This document shows, one piece after another, positions 1 through 11,500 of a DNA stretch of 64,000 nt (its first letter is position 1; every line of letters starts with the position of its first letter). Both the position numbers and the translations under genes were made by a program. The notes below the pieces were generated by a model that was not told where the DNA came from, made no database searches, and worked only from the letters and a program-made list of their open reading frames with translations. Origin of the DNA: Cordia subcordata (Eukaryota; Streptophyta; Magnoliopsida; Boraginales; Cordiaceae); assembly GCA_028554755.1 (NCBI GenBank), contig JAPTOF010000008.1, positions 12,154,501 through 12,218,500 of the forward strand. The letters run 5' to 3'.

Positions 1-23
1 TTAATTTATTCATTATATTTCAG

Positions 24-108
24 TAATGGATGTGATAATGTTCTCTCAGCATCTTTGAAATTATTGCTCCAAGGAATGAATGTAGATACTGCTGAGAGAA
101 AGTTTTAT
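24..108 (+). pseudogene. possible internal exon of an unrecognised gene at the left edge
   Basis: A polypyrimidine-like stretch ending in CAG (21-23) precedes an open 85-nt segment that ends at a consensus GTAAGT donor (109-114). In the open frame it reads NGCDNVLSASLKLLLQGM and onwards, with ordinary amino-acid composition. I do not recognise the family. It may belong to the same gene as the decayed block at 2431-2900, which would make it part of a dead gene, but the splice phases of the two do not match directly, so an exon between them would be missing or unseen. Seen: splice-like borders and an open frame. Inferred: that it is an exon. Confidence 0.35.
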
Positions 109-500
109 GTAAGTACATTCAAGAAAAATAGGGGAATTTTAATTCCCTTGCAATACGTCATCAATTGTCAAGATAAAAACGTGTGAGATGCACTACACCT
201 TTAATATTTTGTTGAAATTACGTATTAAATTTATAAGTTAAAAATATTTTTTATGTATATTTTATTAAATATTGCACTATTACTCCTTTGTTTTTCTGCT
301 GATCTTTTCCTCTGCATATATGAAGAGTAAGTGTGGATGTTGTTCCAGAAGCGGACGTTGTTGAGAAAGGTGTAGTAGGTGGTAGAAAGACGTTCTTCGT
401 GTATTTACTGATAGCAGGAAAGTATAAAGATTTTGTGTATGTTATGTTTTACTGTATATCGATATCTATATACAAAATATCCAATACGACATATTACACG

Positions 501-1337
501 TGATATGGGTACACCGTTTGGACCAATAGAAGAGTGACACGTGGCGAGAGAGAAACGAATAAGCTATGGGCGAACCCGAGGTAGGTGGGTATGCTGCCTA
601 GTTGGATCGGGCCGCACCCTCATAGCACACGTACGCCCCTTAGCACATTTAAGCACAGAGGCGAAAACACCACTTGAATACACAGGCGGATCCTTAAAGA
701 ACGCGCACGCTAAAGGACTAAGTGAAGGCTTACCCTTGTTTGATGGGTACGCCTACATGTATGCTAAGAAACGAAGGGAGGGCTTACCCTCGCCTAAGGG
801 GCACGCCTAGTTGAGTGCTTGGTAGGGCACGTGGTTTCTTCCCGAAAATGGTTACGTATGCCATGTCACCAACCAATATTGATCCAATCAGCATCCTATT
901 TGAGGTAAATTTCGAGTATTAAGCCACCATATCTATAAATACCAAGTCATAACACAAGCAAAGAAAAGTAAGTAAGGACGAGAATTCTCTCTTCTTAAGT
1001 AAGGACTAGAATTCTCTCTACCTATCTTGTGCATGTTCATATCACATTCGAACATATATGCACAAATCCATGAGTCTTAGTAACTGACTTGACCGTCGGA
1101 GGACTAACGGGGGGAAAGCCCCACTCATTTTTTACCTTGTAGGGAAAGGCGTATGCGTCCAACAATCGGGCACAAAAGGCTTACCCATCCACCCACCTAG
1201 AACGAAGGAGGCTTATGCATCTAGCACGCATGCTAAAGTTGACCCTTGGCTTACGCGTCCACCTCCACCTCATCCAACGTACCAATTAAGTCATTTGAAT
1301 CACTACTGACATGGGGACGACATCTTTACCCACATCA
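501..1337. mobile_element. solo LTR with perfect 5-bp TSD
   Basis: The ends are imperfect inverted repeats, TGATATGGGTA at 501 and TACCCACATCA at 1337, flanked by the direct repeat ACACG (496-500 and 1338-1342). Inside are a TATA box (TCTATAAAT near 932), followed by a leader-like segment containing CTTGACCGTCGGAGG near 1088, a motif type common in U5 of plant gypsy-like LTRs. No internal retroelement sequence or second LTR adjoins it, so this is a solo LTR left by recombination. It is richer in GC than its surroundings. The open frame at 541-810 lies wholly in U3 and is not a gene. The gypsy assignment is inferred from the motif only. Confidence 0.85.
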
Positions 1338-1342
1338 ACACG

Positions 1343-2430
1343 TAATCATGCAAAATCAAACTTTGAAAGAGTTGCATAATCTATCAGTTAATACGCTTCT
1401 TTATACTTTATTGTGTGATGATTAAACAGGAGACTATTGGCTAGCAAAACAACTTTAAAATAGGATTCACAGATAAGTATTAAGTAATCTTTATGCGAGT
1501 GGAGAATAATTTGTTCCGTATCTTTTCTAGATGTTGACGATCATGTAATTCTGCTCCATCAGAAGAAAGTAGGCATGTATGCAGATTATATTTTATTAGT
1601 CTCCAAACTCTTTTTTCTTTAACAATTTCTCTTTTTACACATAATAGATTAAGGTCTTGTCATCATTAATTCATTAACAAAAATATAACAATAGTGGACT
1701 ATGAAGTTCTCATGATTATCTTAACAAAAGAAAAAAAGTTATTGTGTTTAAGAACTATAACTTGACCTGAAGGTTATTGTGATTATCTCAAGATTTTACA
1801 ATGAAGTTTTCGTGATTAGCCTGTGACGATTGGGTGCTAAAATACTCAAAAAAATTTTTAACGGCTACTAAAAAACATTTTTTTTTAGAAGCTGAAAATT
1901 CAACCTTCTAAAAAAAGTTGTATTTGAGTTTTTTTTCGGAGTTTCAGTTTTTTTAGAAGCCAAATCAAATAGTTATTGTTAATTTAATGAAACTTTTTTA
2001 GAAAAAAAAATATTTTTTTTTTAAAAAAAAGCCAATCCAAATAGACTCTCAGTCTAACAAACTAGGCAAAAGAAAATTTCGCAGCAACTCAAAATCAACA
2101 TGTGAAATGCTAGATTGCCCAAATTGTAGGTACATTACTACATTAATAGTCAACAGCAAGAGAGTGTTAATATAATAACAAATAAACTAATATTCTCTTT
2201 ACAAGTTTAAGTTTTTAGATGAAGTGATAACTTAATATGGTACTACAGCATAAAAATCAAATGGTCTCAAGTTCGAAACTCGCTGCCACCTACAAGGCTC
2301 AAAAATACCGCCATCATTTAAAAAAAAAAAATGTAAGGTTCACGTGAGGAGACGTGTTAATACAATAAATAAATAAACCAATATTCTCTCTACGTGTTTA
2401 AACTTTTAAATAATGTGGTAACTTTATCAG
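1343..2430. other. AT-rich intron-like or intergenic DNA, no gene seen
   Basis: No convincing coding frame, RNA gene or complete transposon is visible. It contains A/T runs near 1880-2035 and a pair of similar segments (around 2160-2240 and 2350-2430, sharing words such as aataaac.aatattctct and the phrase for a locus-specific repeat). If the blocks at 24-108 and 2431-2900 belong to one gene, this would be its intron. Confidence 0.5.
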
Positions 2431-2900
2431 AGAACTTTCAAGATAGTCCAGAATCTGCAACACGATTTTGTAAATGCTGGATTCTCAACTGTTGTAGAAA
2501 TAGGAAAGATAATTTTGAAAGTCATTAATGGACCAAAGGATATGTTGATTGGATCAAAGAAACATGTTGACACTGCATACCATTCACCAAATATGAAAGC
2601 CCTTTGGATCATTGGATGGATCCTATTCTAACAAGACACCAAAGATCAACCAAGTACTGGACTTTTAGCAACTTCACTGCTAATGAATGCTGCCCATGTG
2701 CTTTGGCCTCTCTGGTTTCTGAATGCACTCGATTTTGGCCCTTCCAACACTTCCCATAATAGGTTTCACAGGCTCGCACTTGAAATAACTTTGGACAGTT
2801 CGGAGTACAAAAACTCTTGCTATGCGAGGGTCTGGAGAAGGACCGGACCACTTTACAACCTATTTTATACATCGTTACTCGGCATTTTGCAAACAGTAAG
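2431..2900 (+). pseudogene. decayed exon of an unrecognised plant gene
   Basis: A splice acceptor-like ATCAG (2426-2430) opens a long stretch read in one frame (codon starts at 2433 modulo 3). It carries protein-like, Cys/Trp-rich sequence: SATRFCKCWILNCCRNR, then HWMDPILTRHQRSTKYWTFS, NECCPCALASLVSECTRFWP and LLLCEGLEKDRTTLQPILY, ending at a GTAAAT donor-like site (2901). The frame stays in register for about 155 codons but is broken by at least five stop codons, among them a TAA/TAG pair near 2758. An ordinary exon would not carry these, so I read it as a relic that has gained point mutations rather than indels. I do not recognise the family. The minus-strand open frame over the same bases is a shadow. 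Confidence 0.5.
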
Positions 2901-3799
2901 GTAAATAGAATACAAATGAATTAAAAGAATTTACAAGGCTTGATATTACAGTGGTGGAACCAAAGAAGTGAAAGTCAAAATGGAAGCTGCATAGAGGTGA
3001 CACATTGCCATCTTCAATGCAGATATACCATTTTAAGTCTATGCAGAGCTATTAAAGCATCACTATATTCATTAGTTCTCTGAGCTTTCCACTTGAGCAA
3101 CCAATTATGGGAAGAATAAGGAAAAAGTAGAAGACAGAAATAGATCAAACAATTATTCAATTACTTGCATTATGCTTGAAAACGTATACATGTATCCACC
3201 GATATAATGCTTGTTACCTCAGTAATGGCTTCAATAACCGTTGTATCTCAGAATTTTACAGCTAGAATTCTTAAGTTAACTCATTTTTGTCTCCAAGGAA
3301 AAGCTCAAAGTTGTTTGACAGTAGTTGAGGATCGAGCCCTTCTTCTTGTTCTTACTCTCTCTATATTTCCTTTTATTCTCTTCTCCACTCGTGTCCAGGA
3401 TACAGCTAATGGGACACAACTTTTTACCAGGTTGAACACTAATAACTGAGATTATTATTGCAATCACATCACAACCACAAGACAGACCAGGAGCAATGTT
3501 AACAGATAATTCTATTTTCAGCGTATTCCAAAAGAATCCGATGCTAATAGTCAAACTATGAGCAATTGTAAGGCTGGTTGAACAAATCATGAGAAGAGAA
3601 ACAATTCATCAAAGTAACATTTTATCTCAATTTTTGGATAATCCAGATGATAAATGAAAGTAAGAAAACAGAATTTACAAAAAGCTCAAAAGAAATGTAC
3701 AGTTGCAGAGGAGCATAACTCAGCCGAAACTACTATCTTCTGTTCTTTTGCAAGTCGAAGAAATTGATTAAACACAAAAATATAAGAATCCAAATCATG
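2901..3799. other. spacer; 3' flank of the receptor kinase gene
   Basis: A short exon-like stretch may lie at about 2953-3026 (after TATTACAG), possibly more of the decayed gene upstream. The remainder holds only short, non-protein-like frames on both strands. The last 250 or so bases are the expected 3' UTR region of the minus-strand kinase gene that ends at 3800. Confidence 0.4.
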
Positions 3800-6100
3800 C
3801 TACAATATCAATCCCTCTTTCACTGGTTGCTCCAAAGAATGTGCCAAATCTGACATAGTAGGGCGTTCCGCAGGATCTTCCCTCAAAGCAATCTCGGCTA
3901 TATCAGCAAGTTTTAGCAGAGGCTCGACATTTCTAGGCAAAGCTATGTACCTGTCAATTATAGCTGCCGCTCTTCCCTCCTTAATAAGAGGCACAGCCCA
4001 GTCAACTATGCTTGGAGGCTTGCATTCTGTGTCGTGAGGTTTCCGTCCACTGAGGATCTCAAGTAGCACGATTCCAAAGTTGTAAACATCAGTCTTCAAG
4101 TCTACATTGACATCCCTCTCAATTGGAGTTAGAAGTCCAAAATCAGCTATCCTCGCTCCCCAGTCAGCGTCCAAAAGAATATTTGAACTCTTAACATCAC
4201 GATGTGCAATAGGAGGCGACACTTCCTTGTGAAGGTATTCCAACCCCTTTGCAGCCTGCATAGCAATCTTCAATCTGAGGGTCCAATTTGGAGGGGATAG
4301 GCCTCCATGAAGGTGATCGTGAAGGGTTCCATGAGGCATGTATTCATAAACTAGGATTCTCTCCCCCATCTCTACGCAATAGCCCAACAAGTTCACGATA
4401 TTGCTATGCCGTACATTACAAAGGATCTCCAACTCCATCTCAAATTCTCGACTATTTTTGTGGATTATAGTAGCAGCATTTGCCCGCTTTACTGCTACTT
4501 GCCTCCCATCAGGTAGGATGGCTTTGTACACGAAACCATAACTTCCCCTGCCGAGCTCATTGAACTCCTTGAAACCATTGGTTGCATCCTTCAGCTCTGT
4601 AAGTCTGAAGACTTGCGCATCTGGAGGACACGGAGCCACTGAAACTGGAGGATGCGGATCAGTTTCCGCATCTATTTCTGGCTCAGATTTGCGGATGCAG
4701 AACACAGATTGCTTCTTTTTACCTTCATTTTTTGTGGTAACCATACGGGGCAAAACAAACCAGCCAATTAAGATTAACAAGAAGCCTAAAACTGAAGGTG
4801 CCACAATAAGTATCAAGTGACGCAATTCATGCCAGTGCTTGCTCTTCACCGAAGAAGAGTCAAGCTTGCAGACATCCCAACAAGAGCTGTTCTGGCAAAG
4901 AGAGCAAGGCGTGCATACCCGGTCTGCATTCTCAGTACACGAACTGGATGGGAAAAATCCTTCAGAACAATTCACCCCACAAGGTGAACAAATCTTTAGA
5001 TCTTTCCTGACACACAAGCTTGTCAAATCTTGCTCGTTCAGAAAGTTCGCATTGAAGGCAAACTTCCCTTCACCACAAGAACCCGGGGTACACAGCCCCG
5101 GGCTGCACAACTGCAATGGAGGATCATAATCCACTGGAGATGAAATATTAGCAAACCAACAATCAAGTACTAAATCAGTTTCTCTAATACCACATGTAAG
5201 AAAATCAGAAGAAGCAATAGCAACAAAACCAGACCCCTTTGGGATCAATGACTGATTGAAGTTTCCCCAACACATAATCCCATGATTATCTTCGCGAATC
5301 CCACAAAAATGCGCCGCACCAGCAGCCAACGACACTAATCGTATCCCCACAGGAGGATTGACAGCAAAAGTATCATTACTACCCCAGCATTTCACATCAT
5401 TAGACTCCTCAGGAACACCACAAACAGAGCCCACCCCTGAAGCTAAGGCCACAAAACTATACGAAACATTAGTCATCCCCAAGCTACCATAACTCGGGCC
5501 CCAACAAACAATCCCACCTTCCCTAACACCACCACAACTAAACCCATCACCGGAAACAATTTTCCCGAAAGAAAGCATACTAACATTCTGATCATAAAAC
5601 AGAGAACTCTGTTTCGAGCCCAAACTATTATTACCTGTTCTAACAATGTCCCAACAATCCACAAGACCCGAATCGTTTTCCGAATAATAAGCACCCCTAA
5701 CAGCACAGACATGATTCTTACCAGCAGCAATCTGGGAATAAGCATTGGGCTTAAAGATCTGAGGAACAAGATCGGAGGCTGATCCCATTGGATCCCAACA
5801 ATAGGCCTGAGAAGTATTGACTAAGATCCCACACAGGAAGCCATATCCACCAGATAGAGCAGCCATGGGAGGCACATTGGAAGGGTACATTGATGAGCTC
5901 TGTTGCAGAGAAGTATTGGCCTTGTTCCCCCAACAGATAACTTGCTGCTTCCCACTGGCATCAATGGCACAGAAGAAGCTGTTGTCACCAAAAGAAGCAG
6001 AGATGGGGCCCATCGACCCGAACCCGAATAATGGATGGACGAAACGGAGGAAAACAAGGAAGAAGAGGATGCAAGTAAAGGGAGGCTTTGGTGTTCTCAT
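3800..6100 (-). CDS. CRINKLY4-related receptor-like kinase, CCR1/CCR2 type, activation segment absent
   Basis: Intact intronless 766-codon frame. Residues 1-26 are a hydrophobic signal peptide. Residues about 30-320 carry seven CRINKLY4/RCC1-like propeller repeats, each marked by a CW core (VICWGN, AYCWDP, VDCWDI, IVCWGP, VKCWGS, IMCWGN, LDCWFA). A Cys-rich TNFR-like segment follows (about 332-412), then one membrane helix (about 428-451) and a kinase domain (about 511-757). The glycine loop GRGSYG (517-522), VAVK lysine K538, HRD (633-635) and DFG (653-655) are present. Only about 15 residues separate DFG from the subdomain IX Asp (D671): the GTxGYxDPEY/APE part of the activation segment is missing, with the frame kept. 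Arabidopsis CCR1 and CCR2 are reported to share such a deletion and to be weak or inactive kinases; their length is about 775 aa. Likely a plasma-membrane signalling partner, possibly a pseudokinase phosphorylated by an ACR4-type kinase (inference). Confidence 0.93.
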   Translation of the reverse strand: MRTPKPPFTCILFFLVFLRFVHPLFGFGSMGPISASFGDNSFFCAIDASGKQQVICWGNKANTSLQQSSSMYPSNVPPMAALSGGYGFLCGILVNTSQAYCWDPMGSASDLVPQIFKPNAYSQIAAGKNHVCAVRGAYYSENDSGLVDCWDIVRTGNNSLGSKQSSLFYDQNVSMLSFGKIVSGDGFSCGGVREGGIVCWGPSYGSLGMTNVSYSFVALASGVGSVCGVPEESNDVKCWGSNDTFAVNPPVGIRLVSLAAGAAHFCGIREDNHGIMCWGNFNQSLIPKGSGFVAIASSDFLTCGIRETDLVLDCWFANISSPVDYDPPLQLCSPGLCTPGSCGEGKFAFNANFLNEQDLTSLCVRKDLKICSPCGVNCSEGFFPSSSCTENADRVCTPCSLCQNSSCWDVCKLDSSSVKSKHWHELRHLILIVAPSVLGFLLILIGWFVLPRMVTTKNEGKKKQSVFCIRKSEPEIDAETDPHPPVSVAPCPPDAQVFRLTELKDATNGFKEFNELGRGSYGFVYKAILPDGRQVAVKRANAATIIHKNSREFEMELEILCNVRHSNIVNLLGYCVEMGERILVYEYMPHGTLHDHLHGGLSPPNWTLRLKIAMQAAKGLEYLHKEVSPPIAHRDVKSSNILLDADWGARIADFGLLTPIERDVNVDLKTDVYNFGIVLLEILSGRKPHDTECKPPSIVDWAVPLIKEGRAAAIIDRYIALPRNVEPLLKLADIAEIALREDPAERPTMSDLAHSLEQPVKEGLIL

Positions 6101-8420
6101 GATGATGAGTTGATGTCTTGGTGGTGTTGTGATATGGGGAAAGAGTAGAGAGGAGTACAGACATGGAGTATATTATTATGATGATGAGGTTGATGATGAG
6201 TTGGGAAATGATGAAGTAATACTACTACTAGTAGTGGGACTAGAAGTAGTAGAAATAGTAAAAGTAAGTAAGAGCACTTCTGGAGATGATGGGAGGAGAA
6301 CGTGGTGTTGCTTTGGAGTTTTTCGCCATTTTTACAGTTTGAGAAGAATACAGTTTACTTTGGTAGTTACCGTTGACTATTAAATTTTAGTTACAGTCAT
6401 CGCAGGTTTCTTTATTTAGTACTTTCCCCTATTGAAGTTTTTTCTTTAATAATATGTTGCATAACATGATCAGATTTTTTTTTTTTTTCTTTTTACGGGT
6501 GTGGTTTTGTACTCTCAATCAAATAATTTCATCATATAAAAATTAGATAACTTCTGTAGTTTGTATAAATAGTTGATTATTGGCCATGATTTAAAATATA
6601 TCACATTGTCTCTATGTCTTTTTTTTTTTTTTACAAAAGTAACACGTAATCATGAACTCTACTTTTTTCCATCTGAATTAATGGAGAGTGCATTACACTC
6701 TCATTTCTTACACGCATTGATGTCAAATCTTAGAATTTACTATTTTTTTACCAAAATACCCTCATTGAGACTTATAATATAGTTTGTTTATCTACAGAAT
6801 AAATAAATTAAAGTTAAAAAATTAAAATATAAATATTTAGAACCTAAAAAAATTAAAAACTTACATTTAAAATTAAAATTTTAAAATTAAAAAATTAAAA
6901 TTTATAAATATAAAAATAAAAAATACAAGCGAGAAATTGAAAAAAAGTTTAAAAATTAAAAATTAAAAATTAAAATATAAGTATAAAAAATAAAAATTTA
7001 AAAATTAACTATTTTAGGTTTTCAATTTTCTATAACTTAATGGAAAAGAAGCAAAAGCACCGAGTATCCAATTTCTTTTTCTTTTTGGCAAAACTTAATG
7101 GAAAAGAAGCAAAAATAGTAAAAGTTATATAGGGTAATTTGGTCTTTTTAAAACCTTATTTAACACTGATAATATATTAACAGAAATGGAGTGATTATGT
7201 CACTTTTTAGAAAGTATAAAGAGATAATGTAGTATGGTTTAAACGATGGGTGAGTATTGTGCATTTTACCCTATCAAAATTTATTAATTTCCATCATTCT
7301 TACATCAAATAGAACCCAACTCCTAAAAAAAAAGGATTGAAATGGTAATTCAACAGGGAATTATTGAAAAATGATGAATTCTTATCTATTTAAGATATAA
7401 TGCGTTTATTTATTTTAACATTTTAAATATCGTGGTGTAGCTATTTGTTTTTGTTCAATTTGGTTAAGGACATGCTCGTTTTATCTTTCATTTTTCATTT
7501 TTTTTATAGTAATTTCTTGAGTTGAAGAAATGGTTTTCCGAATTCATATTACTTCAATTAGTATAAGGAAAAAGAAACATGTTACAATGTCAAAGCTATC
7601 TTTGAAATGTGGCCCTAGGAGAAAATAGTAATTTATGAAATATAAATAAGGCTAGATTAACATAGATTTCTAAGAACTACTTTGTATTAGAAGATTTAAA
7701 CTTAGGTTTTCTCCTTTTTTTTATCCCTTTCAGGAAAAGAAATACACAGTTCCAAAAGAAATTATTTGGTGATATGTTTCTGCGTTGTAAATGATGGTAA
7801 ATCTCGGGGATAAATGATTAACTTTCTTATTTTTGATTGTTTAGACGAGAGAAAAACCCTCTTCCAATTAGCCTTTATTTTAGATAGACGCTACTTAAAT
7901 ACATCAAGTATTTATAAAACATTTTACATTTTTCATCTAGATTTGAATCCTCTCTGAATTCCTTTGTCATTCACATCCAAAGATTTTGTTAAGATTTAAT
8001 TTGATCATGTATCATTTTATTTTGAGTCAACCAGTATCAATTAGTGTACATATTAATAATTCTCTCTCTTCCTCTCTCTTTCTTTTTATTTGCCTTTATT
8101 TTTCCTGACTTCATAGTGTTTAATGGGTGGATATAAATCCTATCACTTTTTAGTCGATACATAGTTGTTCTAAATTTGGCCACTCTAATTTTGGAATTCT
8201 TGTTGCTTTTTTTTTTTTTGTTGATATTAGAATAAAATTGATTCTTGCATGTCTAGTCAAAAAAAGAAAAGGAAAAATGGCCATTCTCTTGTTGAAAGTT
8301 TAGAAATGGAAAAATGGACATGCCTTGCTCGTTAGAAGTTTTTGGTTGGTCTCATTTCATAACATAAACAATCAATCTTATATCTATTTTAATAACTGGT
8401 AATCATGTCTAATATAATGA
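6101..8420. promoter_or_regulatory. 5' flank of the receptor kinase gene, then AT-rich intergenic DNA
   Basis: The first 300 bases next to the start codon (6101) hold GATGATGAG-type trinucleotide runs and mixed purine/pyrimidine tracts typical of a plant 5' UTR and promoter. I do not see a single convincing TATA box. From about 6780 to 7020 the sequence is low-complexity AAATTAAAAATT. A stretch near 7195-7270 resembles the end of a Mutator-like MITE. No coding region is supported. Confidence 0.4.
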
Positions 8421-8423
8421 TGC

Positions 8424-8520
8424 AGGGGCGGAACTAAGGGGGGCAGGGGCCCTCAAAAAATATACGAATAGTCTATATAATTTTTTTTTTTAATTTTCTT
8501 CACGACGCCCCCTTAAAATT
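8424..8520 (+). mobile_element. hAT-like terminus fragment
   Basis: The motif CAGGGGCGGAACTAAGG at 8424, followed by a T-rich run and CCCCCTTAAAATTTT, has the form of terminal sequences of plant hAT elements that begin CAGxGGCGGA. The same kind of terminus occurs inverted at 24870 and, more weakly, at about 55405. No partner end or target duplication was found here, so this is a fragment. Basis: motif resemblance. Confidence 0.4.
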
Positions 8521-11500
8521 TTCTCTCATTTTCTTTTGTTTGAAAATTTTCTTCTAGTGATGTTTTTAGTATTCATTCTTTCTATATGTAAATGATATTT
8601 GAATAGTCACATTTTTTTAATAAATGAGTACTTGTAACAAATAAATTTCAGTAATGCTTAATTTATTTATTTTGCTAGTTAAGTACTTAGAGTTTCTTTG
8701 TGCAAGATAAATTTTATAAAATTAATAGATTTTAGGCTATTTTTTCATGAGAACTTATTTATTTACATAGTTTCTTCATATGCAATTTATTTATTTTTTT
8801 AGCTAAATAATTTCATAAACATGTATATAACTAGAACAATAATCCTCTTTATTTCTTTTGGAAAAAAAAAAAAAACTAGCACAAACATCTTCTGGATTTG
8901 GCTTTCAAGATGATCCTTTCCCAATTAAAGATAACTGAAGATTTTAAATTTATATGAAGAGCCTTAAAGTGTCCTTTCACAAAATTAAGAAATATTTCAA
9001 GTTATTCTGGGGTTCGTCATTGTGGTATTCCATGATGACCCAAGGCTAAACACAAAAAACTTTGGGAGCTCATTTGAAAAGTCATATTAAACTGTATATA
9101 TATAGTGAGGAAGTTAATACAAGTGCGATCATATTAGATTCACTAGCATAATGCAATAATTCATTCCAATAAATACTCTAAACAAATATATATTTTGAGT
9201 TACTCAAAGATAATTTCAAATTCGAAACTTTAATCACAAAAAAGAAAAAGGGTACTTTAGTACATTTAATCTTTCGAAGCCGATGCACGCAGCTCCTTTT
9301 CGCGAACCATAATTGCAAAGATTTAATTAGAAATCAATCATATTGCAAGATCATACACAGAGCTTTCTTTGGATAAACAATGGCCCACTTGGTTTACTTA
9401 CCAACTAGCATATATGCATACAAATCACGTACTTGAAGCTGGCAACCAGCTGATCACATTGCTGTGCGCATCTTTGTCTATCGTTCCTTACGTCTTTTAC
9501 AAATGAAAATAATTCGTGCATGGTAGCAATATGAATGTCCCCGAGAAATGCTCAAACAGTAAGAACTGAAAATGAACACGGTTTATGACATAAGTTGGAT
9601 AGTTTCCTATCTTAGGTTAAATACCCTCGACTTAACTGGTGTACAGTATAAGGGATGTGCTGTGCACTCAAGGTTTGTCAGTTTGTAGTCGAGCTCTATC
9701 AACTAGATTTCCCTGGTCACAAAAAAGAAAAAAATGGTAGCAATATGGACATATATAATTAACATCAATAATTAATTCGCTCCTTGTTAATTTTTTTTAC
9801 GATTTTTGACGTGAAAACTAATAGCGTTATCAATTGTAATCATAAAAAATTGATTTATTGTGTTTTGATACAATAATAAAAGAAATTAATTATCAAAAAT
9901 AAAAAAAATAAGAGACTAAATAAGTCACTAACTCGAGAATGAAGAATAAAATTTGTTTGTCTCCTTATAATAATTCACATGCTCATCCTTCCCCGTATTC
10001 ATTATGATTATAATGGAAGATCGATACGCAATTGTTGGCATCAGTTGAACGCGCTCCTTGTCCTATGCCATAATCGTCTTCTTTTTGTTTTCACATTGTG
10101 TTTTTTTCTTTATTTTTTCCCCTTCATAATTAATGCCTATGTGAAATTTGGTTAATAATTGGAGTTTCTCGTGTAATATTCAGTGTAAAGTCGGTTTGTG
10201 AAACTATAATTACTTAGCTAGGAGTTTTTCATATATATATATATATAAGACTAAGATATAAATTTCAGGGATATTTTATTTAATACTAATTAATTTTAGA
10301 ATAAGCTTCTTTTATGTTTTATAGGACTAGGTTTTATATATGTTGACTTCTATATTCCTAGCATATCTATATAAGATTTTTCGTCTTTGATAGAATGAAA
10401 GGTTAAGATTTCGAGAATACGTTGTAGAACTTCTATACCATAAAATATGTCCAAAAGAAGTGGAAATAACTTTATATAAAATTACAAGATAAATCATCCT
10501 GCGGATTCCGAATCACCTATCTACTCTGATCCTTGAAAAGAAAAACATATTTGTAGCAACCGAAATACAATCGTAACCCAAATGAGAGCATACCCAAGGG
10601 GATCGACCAAATTTGTATGTGAAATTTTGATTGTAGATCACTAATAAGTTGTTAGCTGAGATAGTAGCAACCTCATCTTCGTAAGAAGGAGAGTAAAAGT
10701 TCGAAGTTTGAAAATTTTACTTGTTAGGAGAACTTTTATCCGTTCCTGCTCCGAGCTGATAAAAATATGGAGTAGTTTTAAATTCAATGTGATTTAAGAT
10801 ATTCTAACTTCAAAAAAAAAAAAAGAAAAAAAATCTTGACTGTAGATCTAATTTTATAATATTCTTTTTTGGTGCTGGGCTAATATTTACAATATTCTTG
10901 GGCTTGTGTGTATTAACAAAAATAAAACCGGTCAAACCGATGAAAGTGAAAAAAAAAATCTGGAAAAATAGGAAAAAAAATCATGGACATGTTATCCTAC
11001 AACTTGAAACTTATAATCTGGAAACATCACGTGGCCGGCTGGTCAGCTTGTTTGGCCTTTGCAAAAACAATATTTCATTCAAAATGTGGCGACTGTGTGT
11101 GGTCAAACCCACTTGCATATGACTGCAACATCAACTTTTATGTCCGGCTCAGCTCTTCCATTAACTAAATAGAGACAAGTTGAACAATATACATATATAT
11201 ATATATATAATGCAATCCGTTGAGCATGTGCCCACGTACAGTGATCCAATTTTGGTGGGGTCACGAAACTGTTTGTGCTGAATAAGAAAGTTCAGGGCAC
11301 GATAATTCTTGGGGTCCATCATGATTTTCACTTTGTTTATCGATCCAATAATAACCAATCTGTCAAGTCTAAACAAGGAAAATTTTGAGCTCATTGAAAC
11401 CATGGAGGGTTATATATACATATATAGAGCTTATTGTATTAAATTAACGCATGAGATATATATCGAAAAGAGTAAGAAGCACGGATTCTTATTTGAATCC

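Noticed and set aside
541..810. 89-codon open frame in a GC-richer stretch
   Set aside because: It lies wholly within the U3 part of the solo LTR at 501-1337 and has no domain.
3276..3590. 104-codon minus-strand frame downstream of the kinase gene
   Set aside because: No domain and low-complexity Lys/Ser composition; overlapped by another frame on the plus strand.
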